Assembly: GCA_013397935.1 (NCBI GenBank) | Contig: VZRN01002231.1 | Coordinates: forward strand, 1,192,721 to 1,256,720 | DNA length: 64,000 bases | Source: Dasyornis broadbenti | Taxonomy: Eukaryota > Chordata > Aves > Passeriformes > Dasyornithidae | Reading direction: 5' to 3' | Shown here: positions 1 through 11,500 of the stretch, piece by piece | Numbering within the stretch: the stretch's first letter is position 1 | How the letters are laid out: each line of letters starts with the position of its first letter | The notes under the pieces: model-generated | The model's input: the letters and a program-made list of their open reading frames with translations, nothing else | Told to the model about the DNA's origin: nothing | Databases searched by the model: none | Made by a program: the position numbers and the translations under genes

Positions 1-3000
1 TCCTTCCAGAAATAAAGGCTAAAAAAAAGCTTTACAGCTTCATCAGAAAGTTTTGCCATTTCTCAGTTTCTGTAGTGAAATTTGATCTTTCTTTTCCCAG
101 AGAGGCTCAGAGAGAGCTGTCAGGAAGCAATGGGGCGACCAAGGCATCCACCATGGTTCACTCCACTGCAAGCCCCTGGTCCCCACACCACATTTCCATC
201 ATGGGAACAAAAATTAATTTTGATTCTCTGTGCCTCATCTGTCAGCAGCCTTTGGACTTGCCCCATTCCATCAGCCCCATCAGATGGCAAGAGAAGCTCC
301 TCCGTGGCTGACCACATTGTTTTCTCCAGCACACGGTGGGCTCTGCACTGGTGTCACACAGCACAGAGCCAAGGTGCTGCTGAAGGTTGTGCCTGGAATA
401 CCTGGCAGACAGGCTAGGATAAGGTGGGTCCCTTCTCCAGGAAGTGGTTTTCCATCCGTTCCCAAGCACTGGCTGTAGGAAAGAGTGTTTGCTGTCATGC
501 AGAGGCTCTGTGGTTCTGAAACAAGGCCAGGAGATGCTGCAGCTTCCTGCTGTACCCTGCCTGGGCATCCCTGCTGGAGCAATCATTTTATCTCCTATTT
601 CTAGGCAAAGTTAAAACTTAAATGAAGCCACATGAAATGAGAAACTGAAATACAAATGTTTTCAAAAGTTACATTCCCACCTCAATTCATTTTCTTCTTA
701 CTTAAAGTTTTCCCTTCCAGGTTTTGAGCCGCTAAAGAGGGGGCTCAGAGCCAGGTGGAGGAGACCTGGACCTGGCTGTGCCGCCCGAGGGGCTGTCACA
801 GGTGGTCCTGGCTCTATCCATGCTTTTGGGAGCTGTGCCAGATTGCAGGGCTCTTCCAGGCAGGATTGGGGCTGCTGGCTGGGTATCTGAGCAGTGGCTG
901 TCCTGCACACCAGGTCAAGCAGCCCCAGCCAGGTGTCACCATGTCCCTGCCTGCCAAGAGCTGCCCGGCGCCAGCCAGCCGCCAGCCCACATTAATTAAC
1001 CCTAATGAGGCTCTGTGCACAGAGTGCTCCAGTGACTGCGCCTGCAGGAATGTGCCATTGGATCAGCTGGTCACTGTGACCACAGTCATCTCTCGGCATC
1101 TCCCACGATTTAAAGAAGTGTGGGAATCAGTGTCCATGCAAGGGGATGACTACCTTTGGGACTGCAGAGGCAAAGCCCATGTGTCACAGACAGTTTGGTG
1201 AGTGATGAAAGAGCAGTTACCAGCTCAGCTGAAGGCAGAGTTGCTCCTGTTTGATTTTCCAAGGAAAATGATTCAACCTTTATTTTTTTGTACAGCTTTC
1301 CTTTTGGTGTGAATTGCAGAAGAAATAAAAGAAATTGAGGATATTTATTACAAGTTGTATGCTGGTTTGCTGGATTCCCTCCTGCAAGTGGTTAACGGTT
1401 CATCTGAAGTCAGAGGAAGGTCTCTGAAAAAATCTTCCAATTTACAGCTTTTCCTTTACCAAGTAAGAAACCGTCAGGAAATTAAACAGGAAATTGTGTC
1501 TGGAAGGAACAAAAGTTGCGTTGTCAGAACCTGCTTATGAAAGATTTACTTTATTTTAACCAGTAAGGAGCCAAGATCAATAGTCAGAAGAGGAAGGAGT
1601 TTGTGTGAATTAAATCACACGTGAAAAAAAAAAAAAAGCAACACTTGGGAAAACAAGAAGCCTTTGTAAAGAGCAGATAGGGATGAATGGGAGAGAAGGC
1701 TTTGCTACTGCAGCAAACAAATGCTGGAAAGTGCTGAAAGGCGAAGGCCCACGGTGTGCCCCAGGATCAGGTGTCCCTCCAAAATGCCCAAATCTCTGGC
1801 AGATACTCTACAGCCAGGCCTGCTGGAGTGTTAGAGTGCAATGGACAAGCATTGTCCCATCGTTATGCAGGGGCTCCAGGTAAAACAGCAGCACCTTCTC
1901 TTTCCTCCTGCTCAGAAGGTGCCCCTTGGGTGGCCACCTTCAGCTCTCCCTACCCACGGTGTCAAGCACCACAACCCAGGTTTTATTCCTGGTCAGCAGA
2001 GTGATGTTCCCTGCCCAGGGGACACAGGGTGAGCGAGCAGTGGCTCAAATTCAGCCCCAGAAGGGCTAACCCTTCGTGGGAACAGCACTAACTCACCTCG
2101 TCCTGGGGTTTTCCATGAGAAATTTGGCCAAGAGCAAGCAAAAAAATCGCTGCTGCAAATGTGTAGCACTTCTTGAGAATCCCATGCAAATAGTTGCTCC
2201 CAGGTAACCTCACAGTCCATTGGGTTTTGGGTTAACTAGGGGCTCTAGTTGGGAGATTGGGTAATCTGTCATTTTTTGACTCATATTGCTCATTTTATCA
2301 GTGGTTGAGAAACAAGCTTAGCAAGCGCTGGTATGTGGGTATGGCAGAGGTGGGGACACCAAGACCCCATCTGGCTGATCCAGGCTCCTCTGGGGATGCT
2401 TGTACCTGATGGGGACTGATCCAAAAGGGTTTTTGCTCCAGGATCCCAGTACTGTAATGCTTCCCCTGAAATGATGTGTCCTCTGTAACATCTGAGTTTG
2501 GGCTGAGTTTGGTCTAAGCGGTGATTCCTCCCCAGCTGGTAATAGGATCACAGCATGTTTGGGAGCTGTGCCAGGAGGGAGTAACCCCATGGGCTGAGCC
2601 AGGGTGGCTTCACAGCCTTCTCCAGTCCTCGAGGAGGCTGCAGGAATTCCTGTCCTAGGAGCACAACAGATGCTGACAACAGCGACAGTCCCAGCTGTAC
2701 CCTGTGGCAGCGCTGAGGCCAAGTGCTCTGGCTGGCAGTACTCAGCAATGGGTTAGTGAATGTTTACCAGCTCTTCCAGCAGCCAGATAAGCAGCTGTTT
2801 GAATTTCCAGTGCTTCACGGGTGGATGCTCTGGTCCTGGCCATCCCCAATAGGTACTTTGTGGCCAAGGCTGAGTCGGTGGGATGGGGAAATGCCCCGAG
2901 GTGAGGACAGAGAGGCACTTCAGGACCTGCTTTAAACAGCAGCGGGTGGGATGTGCGCTGCTTCTCCCACACCTTTGGGAATTTCCCACTGCTGAGGCAG

Positions 3001-3287
3001 CTCCTGTGGCTGGCACAGAGGCGTGTCCCTGGTCACATGGACCCGCAGGGAGAGCCCCCAGCAGGCACTGCCTCTGGGGACACGAGGCACAACCGCTGGC
3101 AGAGCTGCCCTCCCAGATACTTCCATCTCCGCATAACCCGTACTGTGGTTTAGTTTTTAGCTTTTTCCTCTGCTACAGGTTCCTGTGAAATCCCATGGGT
3201 TTCTCCCAAAACTTACCAGTGACTTGCACAGGAATTCCCTAATGAGTCACAGCCTCTCCCAGCAGCTCCAAGCCAAGCTTTTCATTA
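1..3287. other. Intergenic sequence upstream of SUCO
   Basis: No gene is supported here. The open frames are short (up to about 150 codons), overlap on both strands, and show no recognisable domain or splice-linked partner. Base composition is moderate, with a short A-run near 1624-1636. I see no clear repeat family before the CR1 copy that starts near 3288. An AP-1-like TGAGTCA lies near 3243. Confidence 0.6.
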
Positions 3288-3600
3288 ATGTATACAAATG
3301 TCTCAAAGGTGGGTGTCAATAGGATGGTGCCAGAGTCTTCAGTGCTGCCCAGAGACAGGATGAGGAGCAAAAGCTATAAACTAAACCACCTCAATGTGAG
3401 CAAGAACTTCTTTCCTCTGAGGGTGGCAGAGCACTGGAATAGGTTGGCCAGGGAGGTCATGCAGTCTCCCTCTCCCTCCCCCACCTGGATGTGTTTCTGT
3501 GTCACTTGCTCCAGGTGACCCTGCCTGGGCAGACGGTTTGCTCTGGATGATCTCCAGAGCTCCCTTTCAACCCCAACAATTCCAGGATTCTGGCTAAGAT
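3288..3600 (+). mobile_element. CR1 LINE, 3'-end fragment
   Basis: This is a truncated CR1 non-LTR retrotransposon copy in + orientation. It has the usual avian CR1 3' order: a 'gtgggtgtcaataggatggt' block, then 'aacttctttcctctgagggt', then 'gcagagcactggaatagg', and finally 'gatctccagagctccctttc' followed by an 'attcCAGGATTCTGG'-like tail. CR1 copies are normally 5'-truncated, so the missing ORFs are expected. The call is by recognition of the family; age and subfamily are not determined. Confidence 0.85.
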
Positions 3601-4689
3601 GTAAGGTATGAGACAGTGCTGCTTTGCACCCTGGCTCTTTGCCTGCGGTTGTGCTATTATTCCCCCGTTTTCCAAATAGACACAGCAGGGATCCACCCAG
3701 GATCCTTCTGCAACAGCCTCCTTCTCAGGCACTGCAGGCCAGGCTGTTTTTGCCACAGGATGGCCCGTGGTTTGCTGGGAGGGGAGTTGAAACCCCAGCC
3801 TGTGCAGAGATGGGGCACGAAGCTGGAGATTCTCCCTTATCCCTTCTCCTCCATGCATTGGCACCTGGGTCTCTCTGCTGTCTGTGGAACATGGAGCTCT
3901 CGGAAGGGCAGAGGATGCCAGGTGTTAACGAAGGCACAAAGTTACAGAGTGAAAAATCAGGAAAAGAATGGACACGAAGACTTTCCAGAGGTTTCCACTG
4001 CTGGCTGGGAACATTCATCTGCAGCGGGCTGACTCCAGTCATGCCGTCCTGCAGCTCTGTAAGGGCCGGGTCATGGGGCTGGAGCTGCTCTGGGGAAAAC
4101 AGCAGCTGTGACCTGCTACTGCTGGCATTGCCGTGATTCACACCCTCCCTGCGGGCTGAGCTGTCCTTACTCGTTCAGAGTCCTGACATGTGCACGTTTC
4201 CAGCGTGGCATCCTCGTGACTCATCTGCCTGCGCCTTCCAGGGCTCCCTGTGCCGCTGCTCCCTGTGCCAAGCCTTGCCGCTCCTCGCCCTGGTTCCCCT
4301 CGCGCTTCCCGTCATTGGAAACCCTAATTTTGAGTGTGTTTTTGGCAATGTTTTCCTGGTTTGGTGTAAAGCCCACCTAATGGCACGCTGCAGACGGGCA
4401 GATATAGAGACGGGCAGAGATATGGGATAATCCATCCACAGAATGCCTCTTATTTTGATAACAACTGGTGTGTTTTTCTACCAGTCTAGTGTCAGGGGAG
4501 GCTCGTCTGTCCCACATCGCCCAGAGATGCTACTCAGCTTGTATTCCCTAAGCGTCTCCCAGCAGCACTCCCTGCTGGCGCCTGGCTGTGCTTGGCTCCC
4601 GCTCCCACAGTGGATATAAATGTCCGCTGACACATGTCGGGTGTGCCCACGAGTAGGAGGTGAAGCCTGAGGCCCGCTGTCCCTCACGG
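3601..4689. other. Intergenic sequence before the SUCO CpG island
   Basis: No gene or recognised repeat is visible. CpG content rises towards the 3' end as the SUCO promoter is approached. Open frames of up to about 170 codons overlap each other on both strands and carry no recognisable protein features. Confidence 0.5.
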
Positions 4690-5540
4690 ACCCCTCAGGG
4701 CGCCAGCAAAATGGCGGCCGCAGACCAGCGGTGCTTCCCATTCAGCCCGAAACTACAACTCCCGGCAGCACCCGCGCGGCGTTCCCTCTGCGGGCCTGCG
4801 CTGCGGGCAGCCCGCAGAGAAGCCTGATCACAACAAAAAGAAATAATTAAGAGCTGTCATGTGGAAGAGCCGGTGCTTGAAATTTCCATGGGAACGGAGC
4901 TAACGACGCTCTTTGCGCCCCTCGCAGCCCCTGCTTTGGTCGCCAGCCGTCGTTTATCACTATGGCGATTTCCCTTTAACAGCTTGTTTGCCGCGGACAC
5001 CTCACAGAGCCGGGTCCTTGGATGGGCGAGGAAACACAAGCCCGCTGTCCAATCGGCGGGGTTGGGAGGCGGGGCCACCCCGTGGAGCGCTCAAGCCATT
5101 GGCTGGCGGCGCGGAGCGGGTGACGCGCATCCTTCCAGCTCAGCGCGTGAGGGTGTAAAGGGGGCGGGGCGGGGGGGCACGGCCCGGCGGGCAGTAACGG
5201 CCGCGCGCGCGCGCGCGGGGAGGGGCCGTGCGCAACAACGGCCGTTCCACTTCAGCGCTTCCCGCCGCCAGTCCCGGCGCCGTCGCTCCCGGTGCCCCGG
5301 AGGAGGATGCACCGCCTCGCACCGGCCGCGCCAGGTAGACAGGGGAGACGATGAGGGAGCCGCCCCGCCGGCCCCTGGCGCTGGGCTCCTGCCTCCTGCT
5401 CTGCGCCCTGCTCTGGTGAGTGCCGGCCTCTCAGCCCCGCCGCCGCCGGGGACCCCGGGCCCCGCCTGCAGCCGCGGCGGGAAGCGCTCCCTGGGCGGGA
5501 TGCGGAGAGCCGCGGGTCAGGAGGTGGGGATGGGGCCCTG
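4690..5540 (+). promoter_or_regulatory. SUCO: CpG-island promoter and 5' UTR of SUCO
   Basis: This stretch is rich in G, C and CpG, and the SUCO start codon lies inside it. Visible factor motifs are a YY1-type AAAATGGCGGC at 4708-4718, a ZNF143-type ACTACAACTCCC at 4752-4763, a CCAAT box at 5049-5053, an inverted CCAAT (ATTGG) at 5098-5102, GC boxes near 5067-5076 and 5161-5178, and a (CG)8 run at 5202-5217. There is no TATA box, which fits a housekeeping-type promoter with dispersed starts. The exact transcription start cannot be placed. The motifs form two clusters about 300 bp apart, so a second or divergent start is possible. Motif identities are by eye and established knowledge; activity is inferred. 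Confidence 0.75.
5351..5415 (+). CDS. SUCO: SUCO coding exon 1 (residues 1-22, signal peptide start)
   Basis: Encodes the start Met, a basic N-end (REPPRR) and the leucine/cysteine-rich start of the signal sequence ([13 protein letters not shown]). The start has A at -3. The donor is CTG|gtgagt, and codon 22 (Trp) is split after two bases and completed by exon 2. Confidence 0.93.
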
Positions 5541-8500
5541 GGAAGTCACAGAATCATTGGTATTGGAAGGGAGGTGATCCAGTCTAGCCCCTCTGCCCAG
5601 GCACTGTCGGCTGAGGTGGGTAACGCAGGAACGTGTCCAGACGGGCTTTGAATGCCTCCAGAGAGAGAAAACTGACGACTTCCCTGGGCAGCCCAGGAAG
5701 GGAAGGTCCCGACAGCCTGGGATGTGTGTTCGTGCTGGCAGCACCGGTGTTGTCTTAGAGAAGGTGACAGCTTTCGGGAGAGCGATTCCCACTGCCGAGA
5801 GCGGCAATAGTCATCTGGCGATGTCAGGTGAGGGTTGAACCCACACACTGGGGTTCCAAGTTATGTGTGTGGTGGTGTTGCTCTTCTGTGTTTTTACCGG
5901 AGGCGTCTTTACCTTTCCAGTTTCAGGCTGAGCACTTGAACTATTCTCTGAAAGATCGCCATGTCCTATTCTTGAAATCCTTTTTCTGAGTCTGTTAGGA
6001 GTTGTGCTAAATTAAACATGACAAACCCTTTTAGTTTTGCATTAATTATGCTTTTGACAACATTTTTTATAGTGATTACCTCAACTGTACTTTGTTCCAG
6101 CATCTCCTGTTTACTTTGTTTTCAAACTTCCTTAAGAGATGACATTTACCAGAACACAAATATTAGTAGAATATATTTCTGTATGGTAAGTTCTAACCTT
6201 CTTAAACTTTGGCCCTCTTTGAACTTGGTGAGTCAGTGTTTGAGAACTGATAGCCAGCTCGAACAGCAAACTTCAAATATTGCAAATGGAACAGCCACAG
6301 TCTGGGATATCCCTTCAGCACAGTTCCTGTGGGTTGTTCAGATAGCCTACTTAAGAAATTATCCTGAAGTTCTGGCTTGCCTCACAGTTGGATGAAGAGA
6401 GGGAGCCCAGGCATCTCTCTGCACACAATCAGTTGCAAATCTGGTGCTGACGCTTGTGGTACTGTGTTCGAACAGTCCTGAAGCAAATTTGGTTCGTGTC
6501 ATCACATTTTTGGTTTTTAGAGACAAGAGTGAATCTCCAAAGTGCTTGAAAACTCTGTTGCTGTGTTTACATTTAGCAAAATTTAAAACAAAAAAGCCCT
6601 CCTGGCTATGTGGGTTTGATCAAGTGAGCTGTGAGCCTTGTGAACTCTTTCCAGACAGCTTTATTTTCACTCCTTGGACAACTAAGTTTCTTCTGGCAGA
6701 AGGTTTTAGTTGTATAGCTAGGATTTCTACTAGGAAAACAGTTTTTCTTTCTCCATTGGAGTATCTTGAGTGTTGATAATCTGTTTCTGCCTCCAGGTAA
6801 TTTGTTGGTGGAAGGTGTTCTCAGCTTAATGAGCAATAGGTGGTCAGGTTGATCTTTTTTTTTTGCTGTGTTCTTAAGGCTGCTGTTTCAACAGAACTTG
6901 ATTTTATGAAAAGGTTTAGGCATTTATTCCATATTAATAAGGAATATCATGTTCAACTGTCTTGTTGGAATGATATATTCTGTAAATCTCTGACAACTTC
7001 TGTGTTCCTCTGTGGTGTGGTTAGGAGAAAAACAGAGCTGCTTTTTTTTCTTATTCTTCAAAAGGGATTGTTCTTTCAAGCTGTGTCTTAGCTGTTCTCA
7101 GAGTTTCCACTGGAGTATCTCAAACCTTTTACAATTAAAAAGAGAAAAAATGGTTCACATTGTGTGTTCGCCCTGCTCACTGGCTGCTTTTGGTTAGGAG
7201 CCAGTGGTTTAATTTAAATGTTGAGGGATTCAACTTCAGTTTCCTAGTCTTCTGTCCAAATATGAATTCACATTAGAGAGTTTAAAATCCTCTGCCTGCA
7301 GGATGGCATTGGGACCTGTTTTAATTTCAGTAGTCCTGTCAGAGTTGTAATTAGAAAGTCTTGAAATCTGTTGGTTCCTGCATTGTTGGTGGACTATATA
7401 AGAGAATAAGTTGTGATTGATTTAACTTTTTACTATAAAGAAAATCAGCACCTTTGTTCACTTAATCAGTTAAGAAACTTCAAATAGCAAATAGAAGGAC
7501 TTGTGTTATAAATGTTGGCTTTTAAAATTCAGTTGTTTTGAAATGTGATTTTCGAAGGACTTGGTGCTAGTAGGAGAGAAATTTTTCCTTTCTGTTAAAA
7601 CTGATGGTCAACGCATGATAAATTGAACCCTAAAAGTCATGGAAAAAACCACTAGACAAAACAACTGCTGAAAGAACACTTGGGGCTGTTTGTATTCCTT
7701 TTTTTTTTATCTGGGCTTTGTTTTATTTCTGGGTAGATGTTGCTGCTTTCTTTGAAACCAAGCTTAAAATAGGAATTCTTTATATCTCTCATCATGCATT
7801 TTCAAGCTCACCTAAAGACGTTGGTTCAATGGGGAAGTACTGATTGATAAAAATAATTGATTTGACACTTTAACCGGATGATGTCACCCTGTACGTTAAA
7901 AATGTGACTATGTATTAGGAGATGTACAAAAATGCAGAAGCTTGAGTAGGGGTTTGTTAGCCGGTGCCTTTTCAGTAAAGGGAATGTGATGTTCTTTGGG
8001 AAGGCAGGGTCAGAGTTATCAGTACTTGAGGCTGTCTGAAGTTGGAAAAGACACAGCTCTGACAGACTGAGCCAACAAGATTGTTCCAAGTTTCAAAAGA
8101 GCGGGATGGCTGCATGGCTTTAGGGAAATGCTTTTGATGGAGGTATGGCTTAGGAATGTAGTGCTCTAGAAATAATAGGCATCTGTGCAGTTTGGAGCTT
8201 CGACTGTGCATGACAAATGACTCCTGTTGTCCTGAATTTACAGAGATCTTCTTAATGCTTCAGTTAATCCCTTTGTGTGGATGATTATAAAATAAAAAAT
8301 ACATTTAAAACTTGGAGTGCTTTGTAGTTTGACAATATTCAGAGCTGACTCAGTGGAGTAGAGTTAGAAGCTTGTAGGATATCAGTATTGTCTGAAGTGA
8401 GACCAGCTGTGACAGCTATTTGAAGAGTAACCTGTATAGATTGTTCTGACATCAGCTTTTGCCTGCCACAAACTGCACTTCCAAAGTGTTAGTTGTGAGT

Positions 8501-11500
8501 TTAATAAGGAAATCTTGCATACAGTAACTTGTCTTTCTGTGATTCTTTTTATCCTAGAAAGTTCATTGCCATATCCTGACCTACTTAGCTTTTATTAACT
8601 TTGCTGCTTAGGTTTACAGCTGTGAGTAAAAAGAAGTTGAGGGTAAGTGCATGTGCACTTCAGGGTCCTTTCGTTTTTACTCTGTGAGTATCCTGCATCA
8701 GGAGATGTCTTGTGTCCAAGTGATTTAGCAGCAAGATGTGCTGGTTTTGATGGAAAACTCCTGGCCTGGGAGCTCTGACTCTGAAATCCAGCATGAGAGT
8801 GTACCCTAAAAATTGTAAAGGTCTGATTGGGTCAGTGGCATGGCCAGGAATGATGCCTAGGCACAAATACAGTGGAAAGAGGTACTGTTTTTTATTCCCA
8901 CCTATTAATGTGTAGATTCATGTGAATTTAATGAGAGAAAGTAGTTTGGGTTTGCATTTTCAGTCTTGTCCAGTTTTGAAGGTGTGCTTGTTGAAAGCTG
9001 TAATGCAAGAGGAGCTCTGAAGCTGTACAGCTCAGGGTGCCATACTGGCAGTGTGATAACATCATAGGGCTTTATTGTGTGCTCCTGCTGCACAGGCGAG
9101 AGCTGTGCAAACCACATTAGGGATCACAGGAGTAGAGGTTTTGCTAATTGAATGTTTATTTGCCTCATTATTGACTTCTGGCTTAAACCTGGAGCTTGCA
9201 TCTGTTAATAACAGCAAGGTGTGAGTGGTAGAGTTGGGGAGTGAGAGGCTTTTGTTCCAGTGTAATGTGCTTCTTACTGTTGAAATCCTCTTTTCAGCAG
9301 AGTGCCCTAATGATCTGGATAGGACTGCAAGTGTAACTTGCTCGTAGTGGGGCTCAGACTTTTATCTGGTAATTCTCCTCTTGTGTACTTAAATCTCTTC
9401 AGAAGGCTGATACTGAAATAAACACTGTGCATGTGCATTTTATAGCAGGAAGAAATGAAATGATTTGGGTGCTGTTCATATAATCAGAGCTGTTGTTCCA
9501 GGCATCTGATTTCAGAATGGAAACCATGTTCCTAGGTGTGGAGTATCTTGTTGGGAAGCGTCTTTGCTCTGTGATTAAGGCTGGGACAAAAGTTGCACTG
9601 GAACTCTTGGACTCCTAAAAATGCAATTTGAATCTGCCCAGCTTACAGCCTGCTCAATTTGAATGTGGTGAATGTGAGCAGGGGCTCTGGTGTCTTATGC
9701 AAAATAAGTGTTTGGCTCAATCAATTATTGAATATTTACCTTCTAAAATTACTTGAAAATCAGTGAACTGCTTTCATGCAGTATCTTCTAAAAGATTTGT
9801 CCTAGAAACTTGAAGTATGTTTGTTTGTTATGCAAATAGTGTACCAAAGTGGCCTCTACCCCATCATGAGGTTGCTGTGCTGATGTAGAAGACCCTGCCT
9901 GTGGCAGTGAAGTGTGCTTCCCTTGAGCACTTAATTTGAACTTTTTTTTGAAATGTCTTTCTCTAACCTGCTTTTAGTTCTTTTTCACTGTGATGTTCCT
10001 ATTGTGAGTCTTGTACAGAGTAGTTTTTGTCTTTGGTTTTCATTATTAATCCAGCTTTTGGGAAGTTCTGTGCCTCTTTCAAGGGGAGGACATACAATGT
10101 CTTTTAAAATTAACTCTGGAGGTGCTACATCCCTCTGCCTGGAGAGGGAGTTACTTCTGTGCGTGAAAAAAAATGTAGCCAGGAACAGGGTAACCTAGAA
10201 CTATAAATCTAAAAACTGGAAATATCGAGCTGGTAAAACAGACAGACTCATCCCAAAGCTTGGGTGAACTTTTGCTTGGGTGAGTGAAAATGGTGGTATG
10301 AATGACAGACTGGATTGAAATATTAATAAAAGGTTCCAACAGTTCAAAACTTAGCTCAGTTGCACAAAGGCATGGCAATGACTTGTCTTGTCTGGCTTTT
10401 GAAATGGCAATCAAGATACTGCTGAAATCTCTTACAGGTAAGAAGCCTATTAAAAATACATTATACAATGTCTGGGAGTCAGGTGATAGTAGGTTTACAA
10501 TAATCTAGGGTGAAATTCACGTTGCTAAACTTATGGTAACATTCCCCTCCTTGGCACTGTTGTGTTGCTCTTGGAGTGGGTTCTTAGCATCAGGAGCTGG
10601 TGCAGAGCAGCTGCTGGTTCTGACACTGCTGTTGCTGTGCCTGTGTAGACAGGCTTATGAATTCAAGCAATGAGGGAAATCTTGAAAGGCATGTAAGTCA
10701 GATCTTACTACAGACTCTAAAAGCCTTAAAGTTTACTCACAGTGCATGATTGTTCTGCTGTGTTCATGTAGTCTTTATGGTTGGTATCAGGTTTTATGGT
10801 GGTGTTTTTTTTTTTTTGGGCTGTGTGCTCTTCCCCAGGCTCTTGCATCAGAGAAAGTAACTAGAGTTTGAGAATGCAGGGAGCTTCTCATAAGCTGCAA
10901 TCTTCATTCAGTATTGCAGATGTCTGTTTCCAAGAATCACTAGGAACTGCCTACACCTTTGAGTGCTTCCAGAGGAACACCTTTTGAGGGTTCTGACTTC
11001 TGCTGTGCTTTGAGTACCTGAAATAGGGCACCTTTCAAGAAAGAAGAGGTTTGTGCTTGCTTCAGTGTTACATTGGAACATACATTTAATGTGGGTTGTC
11101 TCTGTCACAGAGTCCTGTGGAGGTGCTGTTCCATCAGCAGCCTTTTCCAGGAGAGGATGGGAATAATGCAGGGAGCACTGTAAGCAAGGATTGAATTTGA
11201 TTTCTATAGTTTAACTTGGGACAACAGTGATCAGTCATGAACAGATAGTGTGTTCTCTCTCTGTCTTCTTGGATTTGATATCTGAGCATGTCCTGACTCA
11301 AAGCTGACTCTTCTTCCCTCAGGACTTACTGGAATGTATCCACAGTCTCCAGATCAGATCAGAGGGTGCAGATTCCTGTGTGGCTGAAGGGGGGATGCAG
11401 GATTACCCCTTCAGGCAGTAAATCAGTTAAATGTGATAAAGTATCTGGTGCTCCTCGAACCTTTTACAGTCTTTGTATGCTAATGGCATTTAAAATGCTG

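Noticed and set aside
4861..5577. A 238-codon open frame across the SUCO CpG island
   Set aside because: It overlaps SUCO exon 1 in another frame and continues through the splice donor. Its length comes from the lack of AT-rich stop codons in CpG-rich DNA.
6018..6395. A 125-codon hydrophobic frame in SUCO intron 1
   Set aside because: It lies in AT-rich intron DNA, where T-rich codons look hydrophobic by composition. No family resemblance or splice sites support it.
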